From a virus, in the IMG/VR virus record IMGVR_UViG_3300030012_000718, positions 1 to 22,702 of that record: a DNA stretch of 22,702 bases. One strand, 5' to 3'. The notes under the pieces were generated by a model. The model was not told where the DNA came from and did not search any database. It saw only the letters and a list, made by a program, of their open reading frames with translations. Each line of letters opens with the position of its first letter. Within the stretch, counting starts at the first letter, position 1. A program made the position numbers and the translations under genes. Shown here piece after piece: positions 11,454 to 18,582 of the stretch.

Positions 11454-13453
11454 TGCAAAACTGTAAAAGAGCCTGTAGATATTTCATTAGATATTTCTGC
11501 AATATTACTGTTATTAAGTGGAAAATGTGCCGCTTCTATATTGCTAACACCATCATTATCATATGTAATACTACTAACTTGATAATATTCTATTTCAGTT
11601 CTATCATCACCGACACTATTTTTTCTTTGTAATTGTAATTTTATAATATTTGTTGGTATTAGTGTTGTTGTTAACAATGCAGTTGAAAATGCTATGTTAT
11701 GTGTTGTATGTTTTCTTCTTGATAATTCATATTTAGCGTACAAAATAGCGTGATTAACATCAGCACAAAAATCTGACATATCAAACTGTTCAGTAGGTGC
11801 ATCTAATGTAGTTGTTGAAAATTTTACACTAACTGTTTTACGTCTTGCAATTTCTGTTGGTGTACATTCTGTATAAATACAATTTGCAATAAAAGCTCTT
11901 CTTTCCTCTACACCTAAATAAGATTTTTTAAATGTACCTTGAATAATATTTGCTTCAGAAAATGTTATTACTGGAGTAAGTGCAGTTGTATCTATTTGAT
12001 TACTATTATTAATTGGTAGTATTGGTGCAAATTGATATTTACCACCAACTGATAAGAAAGATAATAGATAAAATGGTGAAGTATTAGTAATAAAATCTAC
12101 TATATTTACAGATTTTGATAATATTCCATTGAAAAACATATTATTGTTAGTACAAAAACTAGAAAGACTTTGTAAATTTGATAGTTCTACAGGTGCAACA
12201 ATTGTTGCTGTATTATTACCATCAATTTTCTTATAAAGCTTAAATAAATGCATAGCTAAATCTATAAATTGATTACTAGCACCCACTGTATAACTTGAAC
12301 CAGATAAACCACTACTAAATAAATCTACTTTTACACCCTGTTCATAAAAAATATAAAGTTGTTTTGTTGTTGTAGGAAAAGTCCCAGATGAAGGAGTTTC
12401 ATAAAGATTTCCACTAGAAGCTAAGAATGTTATGTCTGCAAAAGATGAATTATTATTTGAATTATTTGTAAGTGTAGAAGTAGGACTTATAGCGTATTCA
12501 ACTTGAGTTCCTTCTAGTGTTCCTGTACTTGCTGGATTATTTGTATTTGTTTGAGTATTCAGTGAAACAAAAGTACTTTTAAAAATAAATTTTGTACGTC
12601 CACCACTTACTTGCTGTAGGTTAGACAAGCTGGAACCAGTTGCAGGTGCAAATAAATTACCATTATTAAAATCAGCGTTAGAATCTTGTATTGTGCCTAC
12701 TGTTCTACCACCAATAAGATTAAAATTAGAATCTAATCTTGTATTTTTTATAAATTGCATATTTGATGCCTGTAAAAATATATTCTGATAATTTGTAGTA
12801 ACATTAGCTCCTGTTTCAGCATCAAAAACCTGTACACTTGTAATAAAAGTTGTATTAGATGTATCACCAGTACCAAAAGTTTTTATCTTTTGTGAAAAAA
12901 AATCTTTTGCTAGATCAGGTGTATTTTCTAATGAAGAACCAGAAGATGCTTTTTCTAATTCTACTAAATAACTGTATATGTCATTACCACAAAATAAACC
13001 ACTACTAGAAATAGGGCATGTTGTAGGGCTACTAGCAAGTGTTGCCGCAGTATTATATAAATGACTTAATAAAACACTTGTATCATCTAAAAACGTAAGT
13101 TTTTTCAATCCTGTAAATGCTTTTGATTTAATAGGTGTACTTGCTATTTCTCCTTGTGATATAACAAATAATAATTTTTGAACAAAACTAGATGAACCAG
13201 CTTTTATTAAACTTGGTTGCATCCAAACACCACCAATATTATTAGATCTTTTACCAAATACAATAGGTACTGTTTCACCTGATTGTGCTATTTTTTGTGC
13301 TTTATCTAAATCTGCATTAGGTTTTTTTACATTATCTAAACTATCATCTAATTTTTGAGAATCTTGGTTAACTTCAGATTTTCTTTGTGCATTACCTGTG
13401 AATGCAGATTTTACACCTTTAGCACCAATAATAAAAGAAAATGTTCTAGGCAT
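11450..13453 (-). CDS. Tail tip / host-specificity protein, gpJ-like
   Basis: 667 residues. After a charged N-terminal stretch comes SGETVPIVFGKRSNNIGGVW (about 57-76), then LLFVISQGEI, the conserved opening of lambda gpJ-type central tip proteins (T-V-P-I-V-x-G-x-R and S-x-G-E-I). Later segments (FSEANIIQGTFKKSYLGVEE and IEYYQVSSITYDNDGVSNIE) fit the tail-hub beta domains found in the same family. It is shorter than lambda gpJ (1132 residues), so receptor-binding modules are probably on the separate fibre genes downstream. It lies between the tip genes at 13453 and the gpM-like pair, with 1- and 4-nt overlaps. Confidence 0.75.
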   Translation of the reverse strand: MPRTFSFIIGAKGVKSAFTGNAQRKSEVNQDSQKLDDSLDNVKKPNADLDKAQKIAQSGETVPIVFGKRSNNIGGVWMQPSLIKAGSSSFVQKLLFVISQGEIASTPIKSKAFTGLKKLTFLDDTSVLLSHLYNTAATLASSPTTCPISSSGLFCGNDIYSYLVELEKASSGSSLENTPDLAKDFFSQKIKTFGTGDTSNTTFITSVQVFDAETGANVTTNYQNIFLQASNMQFIKNTRLDSNFNLIGGRTVGTIQDSNADFNNGNLFAPATGSSLSNLQQVSGGRTKFIFKSTFVSLNTQTNTNNPASTGTLEGTQVEYAISPTSTLTNNSNNNSSFADITFLASSGNLYETPSSGTFPTTTKQLYIFYEQGVKVDLFSSGLSGSSYTVGASNQFIDLAMHLFKLYKKIDGNNTATIVAPVELSNLQSLSSFCTNNNMFFNGILSKSVNIVDFITNTSPFYLLSFLSVGGKYQFAPILPINNSNQIDTTALTPVITFSEANIIQGTFKKSYLGVEERRAFIANCIYTECTPTEIARRKTVSVKFSTTTLDAPTEQFDMSDFCADVNHAILYAKYELSRRKHTTHNIAFSTALLTTTLIPTNIIKLQLQRKNSVGDDRTEIEYYQVSSITYDNDGVSNIEAAHFPLNNSNIAEISNEISTGSFTVLQ

Positions 13454-13671
13454 TATTCATACTCCAAAGACATTAAGAAGTTTAGTATTTCTGGGGTTAC
13501 AATAAATGAAACAAAATCAAATGTTTTTATTTTTGTAGATCCTGTCAATATATTACCCTCTTTGCTTTTATATATCCTTTTATTGTTTTCTACAAAACCT
13601 TTAGCACCAGTAATTTTTGTACCATCTTTTAGGGTTGCTTCAATATTTATTGCAAAAATAAAAATACTCAT
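13453..13671 (-). CDS. Small tail-tip locus protein of unknown function
   Basis: 72 residues, beta-prone at the start (MSIFIFAINIEATLKDGTKI) with a KGFVENNKRIY segment and an acidic, hydrophobic C-terminus (LNFLMSLEYE). It overlaps both neighbours (ATGA upstream, 1 nt downstream), so it is certainly part of the tail operon. It takes the place where lambda-type phages have gpK/gpI between gpL and gpJ, but it is much smaller and shows no NlpC/P60 motif. Its role is unknown. Confidence 0.6.
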   Translation of the reverse strand: MSIFIFAINIEATLKDGTKITGAKGFVENNKRIYKSKEGNILTGSTKIKTFDFVSFIVTPEILNFLMSLEYE

Positions 13672-14174
13672 GTTGTGACAAACCTACCTAATAAATCACT
13701 ACTTATACGTCTTGATGGTACTTGTGCTTTTTGTTTTGATATTGCAGGGCTTACAGTCCAGGTAACAGTAGAGTCATTTATAGAAGCGTTTTCAATAGTT
13801 CCATTAAATCTACAAATAAGAGAAGCACTATTACTAAAAGCATCTTGTCCAATAGATTGAGTATATAAAGAAGCTATTACAAGGCTATCGCCACCTATTG
13901 CCGTATCAGTTAAATCAATAATTGTAGCTGTAGCTGCTAGATTAATAGTTAAATCACTAATACTAGATGCTTCAGTTGATGCAAAACCACTAGCATCAAA
14001 CGCTAAATAAGTAAAATTCATATTTTGATCAATTTCTGAATCTGCTGTCAAATTTTGTGCTGATTGATAGAAATTTTGATATGCAATAGAAGGAGATCTT
14101 TTATTACTGCTGTTTAGAACATTGCTTTTATCAGAATAATATTCTAAAAAAGTTAAAATATCGAAATCAGCCAT
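13668..14174 (-). CDS. Distal tail protein candidate (gpL/DUF1833-like position)
   Basis: 168 residues, largely beta-prone. It contains NFTYLAFDASGFASTE, a Leu/Ile/Thr-rich middle, CRFNGTIENASINDSTVTW and a final PSRRISSDLLGRFV. In lambda-type phages the gene after the tape measure encodes the tail-tip ring protein that interfaces with the end of the tape measure. Size and position agree, and the P-x-R-x-x-x-x-x-L-x-R-F ending loosely recalls gpL-like proteins. It lacks the cysteine cluster of lambda gpL. It begins right after the tape-measure stop (TAAATG). Confidence 0.45.
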   Translation of the reverse strand: MADFDILTFLEYYSDKSNVLNSSNKRSPSIAYQNFYQSAQNLTADSEIDQNMNFTYLAFDASGFASTEASSISDLTINLAATATIIDLTDTAIGGDSLVIASLYTQSIGQDAFSNSASLICRFNGTIENASINDSTVTWTVSPAISKQKAQVPSRRISSDLLGRFVTT

Positions 14175-15920
14175 TTATGATAAACCTAATGATCTTCTAG
14201 CTCTTAAATCAGATTGAAGTATGTTTAATGTTTGATCTATTCCACTTTGTACTGCTGTTGTCAAATCATTTGTTGTTATAAAATTAGTGCCATCCATTTG
14301 TGTTACTGCCCCTGTTGTTATATTAACATTAGGTCTTGAAATATAGCCACCATCCGCAAATCTAGGAATTGCTGCACTACCGCGCATACCTGCCAAATAA
14401 TTTCTACTAAATGCCCCTGCCTTTCTTGCGGGTACTATGTATTCACTACCAGCTTCACCTGCATAAATTAATTCTGGACTTGAAACAACACCACCTGCAG
14501 CCATCGGCCTACCAGTGTTGTTATTAGAACCATTATTAGAACCATTATTAGAATTAGCAGCGTTTCTTCTTCTTATTAAGTTTCTTAAAGCGGCTAAAGC
14601 TCTTCTAATAGTATCCATAAAAGATGTTATAGGTGAAGTAGCTATTTTTATAATATTTCTCACAAATTCAGGAATAGAATTAAAAATATTTTTTATACCG
14701 TCAACAGCATTAGTAAAAGCATTAATTATAAAATCTGAAAATTGTGTAAATCGTTCTCTAATTGCATTTCCTACTGATTCAATCATTATTACTACACCTT
14801 CTTTAAAAGCAGTAAAAAATTCACCGATAGCTGCAAAACCTTCACCTATTTTATCTTTTGCTACAAATAAATGACCTGCAAGAGTTCCTATAAGCTTTCC
14901 TAGTGCAATAATACCAACAAAGATAGCACCACCAATTAAAAGAGGTGCAAAAGGTGCAGCAAGTGCAGTAACAGCAGGTATTATCTTAGCTAAGACGACA
15001 CCAAATTTTATAGCAGCAATAGTTTTAAATGAAAATATAAGACCTGCTAAAACTGGTGCTAGAGCTAATATTGCAGGTGCTAATAAAGTAAATCCTATTA
15101 CTATAGTTTGAAGAGGCTTAGGTAGTCCCTTTAAAAATTCTGCTATTTTTGTTACTAAATCTGCAAAAACTTCTAATGCAGGTAATAAAGATTCTGTAAG
15201 TGAAAATTTTAGAAAATTAAATTTTTCACCTAATTGTGCAATACTATCATTAAAATCTTCTATTCTGTCTGCAAAATCATCTGTAAAAGCACTATCCAAT
15301 CCTAATATTGCATCTTTACCCATATTCAAAAGAGGAATCATTTTCATTCCTTGCCCCCCAAATATAGTTTTAGCTAAATCTATCTGCTCAAGAGTAGATC
15401 CTGAAGGTAAATTATACAAAGCTTCTGCAACTTCAAAAAGCAAGTCATCAATTTCTTTTAATTGCTCTACACCATTATTATTTATGAATGTAGGACTTAT
15501 TTCTAATTGCTCTAATGCATCAAAGGCCATGCCTTTACCTCTTGTAAAATCCATCATATTTTCTGCAAAAGTTCCTAATGATTTTGATACTTTTTTAAAA
15601 TCAACGCCAGCTAAATCTGAAGCCTGTCTTAACTTGTCTATACTGCTAACTGAAATGCCTGTTTGTTCATTTAGTTTTCCTAATTCATCTCCTAAAGTTA
15701 GTGTATCGTTTACTAATTTTCCCATACCAGCAATACCTATAGCAGGTGCTAATGCTTTTAATGCTCCAAATGCCTGACTAGCCATATTTTTAAGTTTACC
15801 CATTGATGTAGCTGCTTTATCAGTAGAGGTTTTAAGACCGCCTAAGCTTTTTTGTAAACCTCCTATTTGATTTTGACCTTCTACTTTTGCTTTTATTGTA
15901 TAAGAGGTAGATAAATCCAT
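14175..15920 (-). CDS. Tail tape measure protein
   Basis: 581 residues. The N-terminal helix-rich part (1-120, GLQKSLGGLK, TGISVSSIDKLRQAS) and IFGGQGMKMIPLL (187-198) are standard tape-measure signatures. Hydrophobic segments lie at about 268-350, consistent with membrane insertion during DNA ejection. An Asn/Ser/Gly linker (455-470) precedes the C-terminal GGVVSSPELIYAGEAGSEYI and FADGGYI, seen at the end of many tape measures. At about 0.15 nm per residue the tail would be roughly 85 nm. It starts in TAATG overlap with the frameshift chaperone extension and is the largest leftward gene after the capsid and J-like genes. Confidence 0.92.
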   Translation of the reverse strand: MDLSTSYTIKAKVEGQNQIGGLQKSLGGLKTSTDKAATSMGKLKNMASQAFGALKALAPAIGIAGMGKLVNDTLTLGDELGKLNEQTGISVSSIDKLRQASDLAGVDFKKVSKSLGTFAENMMDFTRGKGMAFDALEQLEISPTFINNNGVEQLKEIDDLLFEVAEALYNLPSGSTLEQIDLAKTIFGGQGMKMIPLLNMGKDAILGLDSAFTDDFADRIEDFNDSIAQLGEKFNFLKFSLTESLLPALEVFADLVTKIAEFLKGLPKPLQTIVIGFTLLAPAILALAPVLAGLIFSFKTIAAIKFGVVLAKIIPAVTALAAPFAPLLIGGAIFVGIIALGKLIGTLAGHLFVAKDKIGEGFAAIGEFFTAFKEGVVIMIESVGNAIRERFTQFSDFIINAFTNAVDGIKNIFNSIPEFVRNIIKIATSPITSFMDTIRRALAALRNLIRRRNAANSNNGSNNGSNNNTGRPMAAGGVVSSPELIYAGEAGSEYIVPARKAGAFSRNYLAGMRGSAAIPRFADGGYISRPNVNITTGAVTQMDGTNFITTNDLTTAVQSGIDQTLNILQSDLRARRSLGLS

Positions 15921-16258
15921 TATTTATGATCCTTATTAAATGTTTCTATTATTTTACCTTCTATTACCTGTAAGTCAGCAAGTAATTCTAAAGGTTTTTT
16001 TATTTTGTCCTTTTTTAGGTCAAATATCCATTTTATTGCGTTGTAATCTAAACCATATATGACACCATGACTAATCCTCCATTGTGTCTGTACAGTTAAA
16101 AAAATTTCTATAGATAACCAATTAACAGGCAATACTTCAAAAATCTTAGTTTCTTTTTTTTCTTTAACAGGCTTACCAAATAGGACTGCATCATCTTTAT
16201 GTGTTTCATCAATTACACGATCTCCACACCAAAACAAAGCAGCCCCTTCTAGTTTTTT
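15920..16258 (-). CDS. Tail assembly chaperone T-extension (DUF1799-like), made by -1 frameshift
   Basis: This frame has no sensible ATG and is open back to the slippery site at 16252-16258. After a -1 shift, translation would continue LEGAALFWCGD and then run to the end, adding 110 residues to the 124 of the upstream product (234 in total). The segment EVLPVNWLSIEIFLTVQTQW, then YGLDYNAIKWIFD and DLQVIEGKII, fits the DUF1799 family (P-x-N-W-x-x-x-x-x-F-x-x-x-x-T-Q-W), known as the T part of gpG-gpT-like chaperones. These bind the tape measure and recruit tail tube subunits. Independent initiation at TTG 16237 is possible but has no ribosome-binding site. Confidence 0.8.
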   Translation of the reverse strand, partial: KKLEGAALFWCGDRVIDETHKDDAVLFGKPVKEKKETKIFEVLPVNWLSIEIFLTVQTQWRISHGVIYGLDYNAIKWIFDLKKDKIKKPLELLADLQVIEGKIIETFNKDHK

Positions 16259-16623
16259 ACTTTTTGTTTTGATACTTCTTCGAAATATATAGTAACAAGT
16301 AAATTAGCTAAACCTGCTATATCTAATACTTGTTTTTTTGTAGCTTTTGTAAAAGGAACAGGTTTATCACCGTCAGTAATACCATCCCAACCTACTAAAA
16401 TTTCGTCAGCTATTAATAAGTCACTAATTTCAGTGCCATCCATAATCCCCTTATCAATTTCATTTTTTTTCTGTTGTGCCTGTAAACCAATCTCATTAAT
16501 TCTTGATTGTGGAATAATTTTAAATACAGCGTCAAATGTTTCTTCTTTCTGTGTGCCGCCATCAGCAGGTGTTGTAAAAACAATAGGATGCGTAAAAGTT
16601 GCTTCCTTTTTTAAAATAAACAT
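16249..16623 (-). CDS. Tail assembly chaperone G (zero-frame product)
   Basis: 124 residues, helical after a beta-strand start. The segment LVGWDGITDGDKPVPFTKAT fits the signature of gpG-type chaperones (W-x-G-v-x-D-x-x-x-x-P-f), followed by a helix LDIAGLANLLVTIYFEEVSK and terminal KVKN. It keeps the tape measure soluble and, together with its frameshift product, loads tail tube protein. It lies between tail tube and tape measure genes, exactly as in lambda-like tails. No strong ribosome-binding site precedes the ATG at 16623; the leader is AT-rich and contains the inverted repeat at 16644-16655. Confidence 0.8.
   Translation of the reverse strand: MFILKKEATFTHPIVFTTPADGGTQKEETFDAVFKIIPQSRINEIGLQAQQKKNEIDKGIMDGTEISDLLIADEILVGWDGITDGDKPVPFTKATKKQVLDIAGLANLLVTIYFEEVSKQKVKN
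16252..16258 (-). other. Programmed -1 ribosomal frameshift site A AAA AAC
   Basis: On the coding strand the upstream frame reads GTA AAA AAC TAG. The heptamer A AAA AAC is a canonical X XXY YYZ -1 slippery sequence in the correct phase, with the zero-frame stop as the very next codon. The -1 frame is open into the DUF1799-like sequence. Conserved frameshifting at this genome position is known for long-tailed phages. I cannot confirm a stimulatory pseudoknot; a GC-richer stretch (AAGGGGCTGC) follows. Confidence 0.85.
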
Positions 16624-16643
16624 AAATTTATATAATATATTCT

Positions 16644-16655
16644 AGGGTAAACCCT
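16644..16655 (-). promoter_or_regulatory. Operator-like inverted repeat upstream of the tail chaperone gene
   Basis: AGGGTTTACCCT (leftward strand) differs only in three central/outer positions from the GGGGTATACCCC operators of the left arm. On the same strand TATATT (16639-16634) follows 4 nt later, at nearly the spacing seen in copy 1. However, no good -35 is present, and the two half-sites could simply form a small hairpin ending the tail tube transcript. Weak evidence. Confidence 0.3.
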
Positions 16656-16672
16656 TTTCTATAACTTAGCAA

Positions 16673-17611
16673 CTAGGTGAAAGCTAAACTAAATTCATCT
16701 TGCCCTGCATCTGTAGGAGTTGCATAAAATGGAAGGTTAAGCATTGTTATACCATCGCTATCCTCATAAGTTGGCTGTCCTAAATCTGTTTGCGGACAAG
16801 ATACAGTGACAATATTACCAGCACCGCCAGAATGCACCCAAGTATTAGAGCCAGTAGAATTGCCTGTAGCAGTTGTGAAAAAGTTTTTATCTGATAATGC
16901 AACAGCTTCAACAACCATTGTTCCTGATGGCCTACGGTCTGTAATTAGTGCTTCTTTTGTGCCACCTACTAATTCCCTGTATATAACTTCATTAGCAAAA
17001 TCTAATTCCCATGATTGCAAAGCGGCTGAAAAACCGAATATAGAGAAACTAGATGTATTACCATTTTTAAAGAGGACAGGATCGGGCTGGAGAGATTTGC
17101 TCACAGTCGGGAGTGCCGTGTCCGTTGGTGTATTGAATATACCCTGCATTTCAAAATTTATTCTAGGTATTTCATTTACTGCACAACTAATAGAAAATGT
17201 GCCTCTTGCTCCTGTAATTTTATGCCTAACACCATCATAGTTAACAAAGAATGTGCAGCTATCTTGAGTAGCTAATGTTGATGGTGTATAAGTAACAGAT
17301 GTAGATGATACTGTAGCAGCACTTAAACCACAAGCTTTTAGAATCGGATCATATTTTGGCGCAGTTCCAGCAGCACCACTTCCTACCATAAAAACACCAA
17401 AACTTAAATTGACTTTTGTATTAGCTAATAAAACAGGATAATTACCAGGGTAAGGTCTTATAGTTTCCTGTTCTACTTCATCACTTGCTACTGGTTCAAT
17501 CTCTAAATCAACAACCTCTACATAGTTAGAACTGCCTGTAGGTGTTGGGTCAGTATTATAGCTGCTTTCTATTTTTGCTAATAAAGATCTTTTTCGATGA
17601 AGTTTTGGCAT
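16673..17611 (-). CDS. Major tail tube protein
   Basis: 312 residues, beta-rich, starting MPKLHRKRSLLAKIESSYNT. The opening with an aromatic/Asp-Pro segment, followed by VEVVDLEIEPVASDEVEQETIRP and PNYPVLLANTK-like strands, is typical of siphovirus tube proteins that add an extra C-terminal Ig-like or beta domain. The size is larger than the plain 200-250 residue tube protein, which fits such an extra domain. It polymerises around the tape measure to make the tail. It sits between the tail terminator and chaperone genes. The ATG has AGG 5 nt upstream and may have its own promoter at 17636-17664. Confidence 0.85.
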   Translation of the reverse strand: MPKLHRKRSLLAKIESSYNTDPTPTGSSNYVEVVDLEIEPVASDEVEQETIRPYPGNYPVLLANTKVNLSFGVFMVGSGAAGTAPKYDPILKACGLSAATVSSTSVTYTPSTLATQDSCTFFVNYDGVRHKITGARGTFSISCAVNEIPRINFEMQGIFNTPTDTALPTVSKSLQPDPVLFKNGNTSSFSIFGFSAALQSWELDFANEVIYRELVGGTKEALITDRRPSGTMVVEAVALSDKNFFTTATGNSTGSNTWVHSGGAGNIVTVSCPQTDLGQPTYEDSDGITMLNLPFYATPTDAGQDEFSLAFT

Positions 17612-17635
17612 TTACCTAATGATCACTATGTTTAT

Positions 17636-17664
17636 ATAATAAACCTTTATAAGAATTATGTAAG
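17636..17664 (-). promoter_or_regulatory. Candidate promoter for the tail tube gene, with inverted repeat
   Basis: On the leftward strand CTTACA (17664-17659), a 17-nt spacer and TATTAT (17641-17636) match sigma-70 boxes at 4/6 and 5/6. The -10 lies in the 15-nt inverted repeat GTTTATTATATAAAC (17630-17644). It would boost the highly needed tube protein above the upstream transcript. No experimental support is visible from sequence. Confidence 0.35.
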
Positions 17665-17666
17665 TA

Positions 17667-18092
17667 TTAAGTAGTTAGATCGTCAACATTTGTTCTATAT
17701 CTTATATCATATTCACATTCAATAATGCCACCCGCCTGATCTGCATCTATAAACTGAAAAGTAGTGTTTGATGGTTGTATATCAATAGCATTACCATTAA
17801 GTGTTAAATCTGCCATTAACTTAGAATGTAAACTTTCAACAACTGGGTCTGCTGTTTGATGTGGTGTCGAACTTCTAACAACTACACTAATTTTTACTGT
17901 AAGGGTGTGATCTAATGTTGGCAGTGATGTTGTTTGTTCTACTACATCATTTTGCGGTTCAATAATAATACTTGGTGTTTCTGCCCTTGTTAATGCTGTT
18001 GTACGACTTCTAAAAATACGATCAGATACACCTGTAGTATTAGCTAACACTGTTGTAATTCTTGCTAATATTGTTTCTCTTTTTGTAGTCAT
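17667..18092 (-). CDS. Tail terminator / tail completion protein (gpU-like)
   Basis: 141 residues with the layout of tail terminator proteins: an N-terminal helix (KRETILARITTVLANTTGVS), a VSDRIFRSR strand, a central PSIIIEPQNDVVEQ strand, then SVVVRS and helices, ending in ECEYDIRYRTNVDD. This family caps the tail tube and joins it to the head. It lies between the head-tail joining and tail tube genes, as expected. It starts in overlap with the preceding stop (1 nt) and is followed by a 55-nt gap with the candidate tube promoter. Confidence 0.7.
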   Translation of the reverse strand: MTTKRETILARITTVLANTTGVSDRIFRSRTTALTRAETPSIIIEPQNDVVEQTTSLPTLDHTLTVKISVVVRSSTPHQTADPVVESLHSKLMADLTLNGNAIDIQPSNTTFQFIDADQAGGIIECEYDIRYRTNVDDLTT

Positions 18093-18379
18093 TATGTTTT
18101 CTGTAGGCTGATTCTACAAAATGTACCATCATTTTCTTTTCTTATATCTCTTACTGTATAAGCAACACTATCAACTGTAATACTGTCAGTAGCAACTAAA
18201 GAACCAAAGTCTGAAGTTTTTGCAAATAATTCATACTCAGTGCTGATTATCATATCCCCTGCCAGTATTTGATCAGGTTGTTCTAATACACCTAGTCCAG
18301 TAGTACTTCCAGCTATACAGGTGACACCAAAATCCCCTAAATAAACATCTTGTGTTGTTGCATCTTCTGTGAAAGGCAT
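18092..18379 (-). CDS. Head-tail joining protein (gpFII-like)
   Basis: 95 residues beginning MPFTEDATTQDVYLGDFGVT, with LGVLEQPDQI, a strand KTSDFGSLVATDSITVD and VRDIRKENDGTFCRISLQK. The order of an acidic start, a D-F-G-V motif, a Pro-Asp turn and a G-D/V-D-x-x-x-Y-x-V-R closing strand is that of the small gpFII-like proteins that connect the capsid vertex to the tail. It starts directly at the stop of the 18380 gene (TAAATG) with no Shine-Dalgarno, so it should be translated by reinitiation. Confidence 0.7.
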   Translation of the reverse strand: MPFTEDATTQDVYLGDFGVTCIAGSTTGLGVLEQPDQILAGDMIISTEYELFAKTSDFGSLVATDSITVDSVAYTVRDIRKENDGTFCRISLQKT

Positions 18380-18544
18380 TTATTTTTTAGATTCTGATTT
18401 TTTTTGTTTTGTTGGTTGTTTATATTCTTCAGCTTTTCCGATAGTTATTAAAAAATTTGCATCAGTTGTAGAAATATCATAAGTTTTGCCAGCTTCTAAA
18501 CCAACGCCACTAGCACAAACATTTTTAAGACACTTAATTTTCAT
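18380..18544 (-). CDS. Small beta-barrel head-locus protein, 54 residues
   Basis: Encodes MKIKCLKNVCASGVGLEAGK, then TYDISTTDANFLITIGKAEEY, ending in a Lys-rich tail. The alternation of a basic start, a G-L-x-x-G-K-x-Y-D-I-S turn and A-x-x-L-I-x-x-G-x-A is a pattern I know from tiny proteins encoded between phage capsid and connector genes, function undefined. Its ATG at 18544 immediately follows the T-run of a terminator hairpin, leaving no room for a ribosome-binding site outside the hairpin. Expression probably requires readthrough. Confidence 0.65.
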   Translation of the reverse strand: MKIKCLKNVCASGVGLEAGKTYDISTTDANFLITIGKAEEYKQPTKQKKSESKK

Positions 18545-18570
18545 AAAAAAAAGGGGGTGTAATACCCCCT
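18545..18570 (-). terminator. Rho-independent terminator behind the capsid gene
   Basis: On the leftward strand AGGGGGT (18570-18564), a 5-nt loop and ACCCCCT (18558-18552) form a perfect 7-bp stem followed by seven T (18551-18545), 12 nt after the capsid stop. The T-run ends at the ATG of the next gene. It probably lowers transcription of the downstream connector and tail genes relative to capsid. Confidence 0.85.
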
Positions 18571-18582
18571 ATATTAAACTAT

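Noticed and set aside
13355-13860. Rightward ORFs opposite the tail-tip genes
   Set aside because: They are reverse-strand shadows, rich in Ile/Ser/Cys from AT-rich antisense codons. Overlapping leftward genes have tight operon spacing.
16806-17240. Rightward ORF of 144 codons across the tail tube gene
   Set aside because: It is the antisense of a well-supported beta-rich structural gene, with no ribosome-binding site or recognisable protein features.
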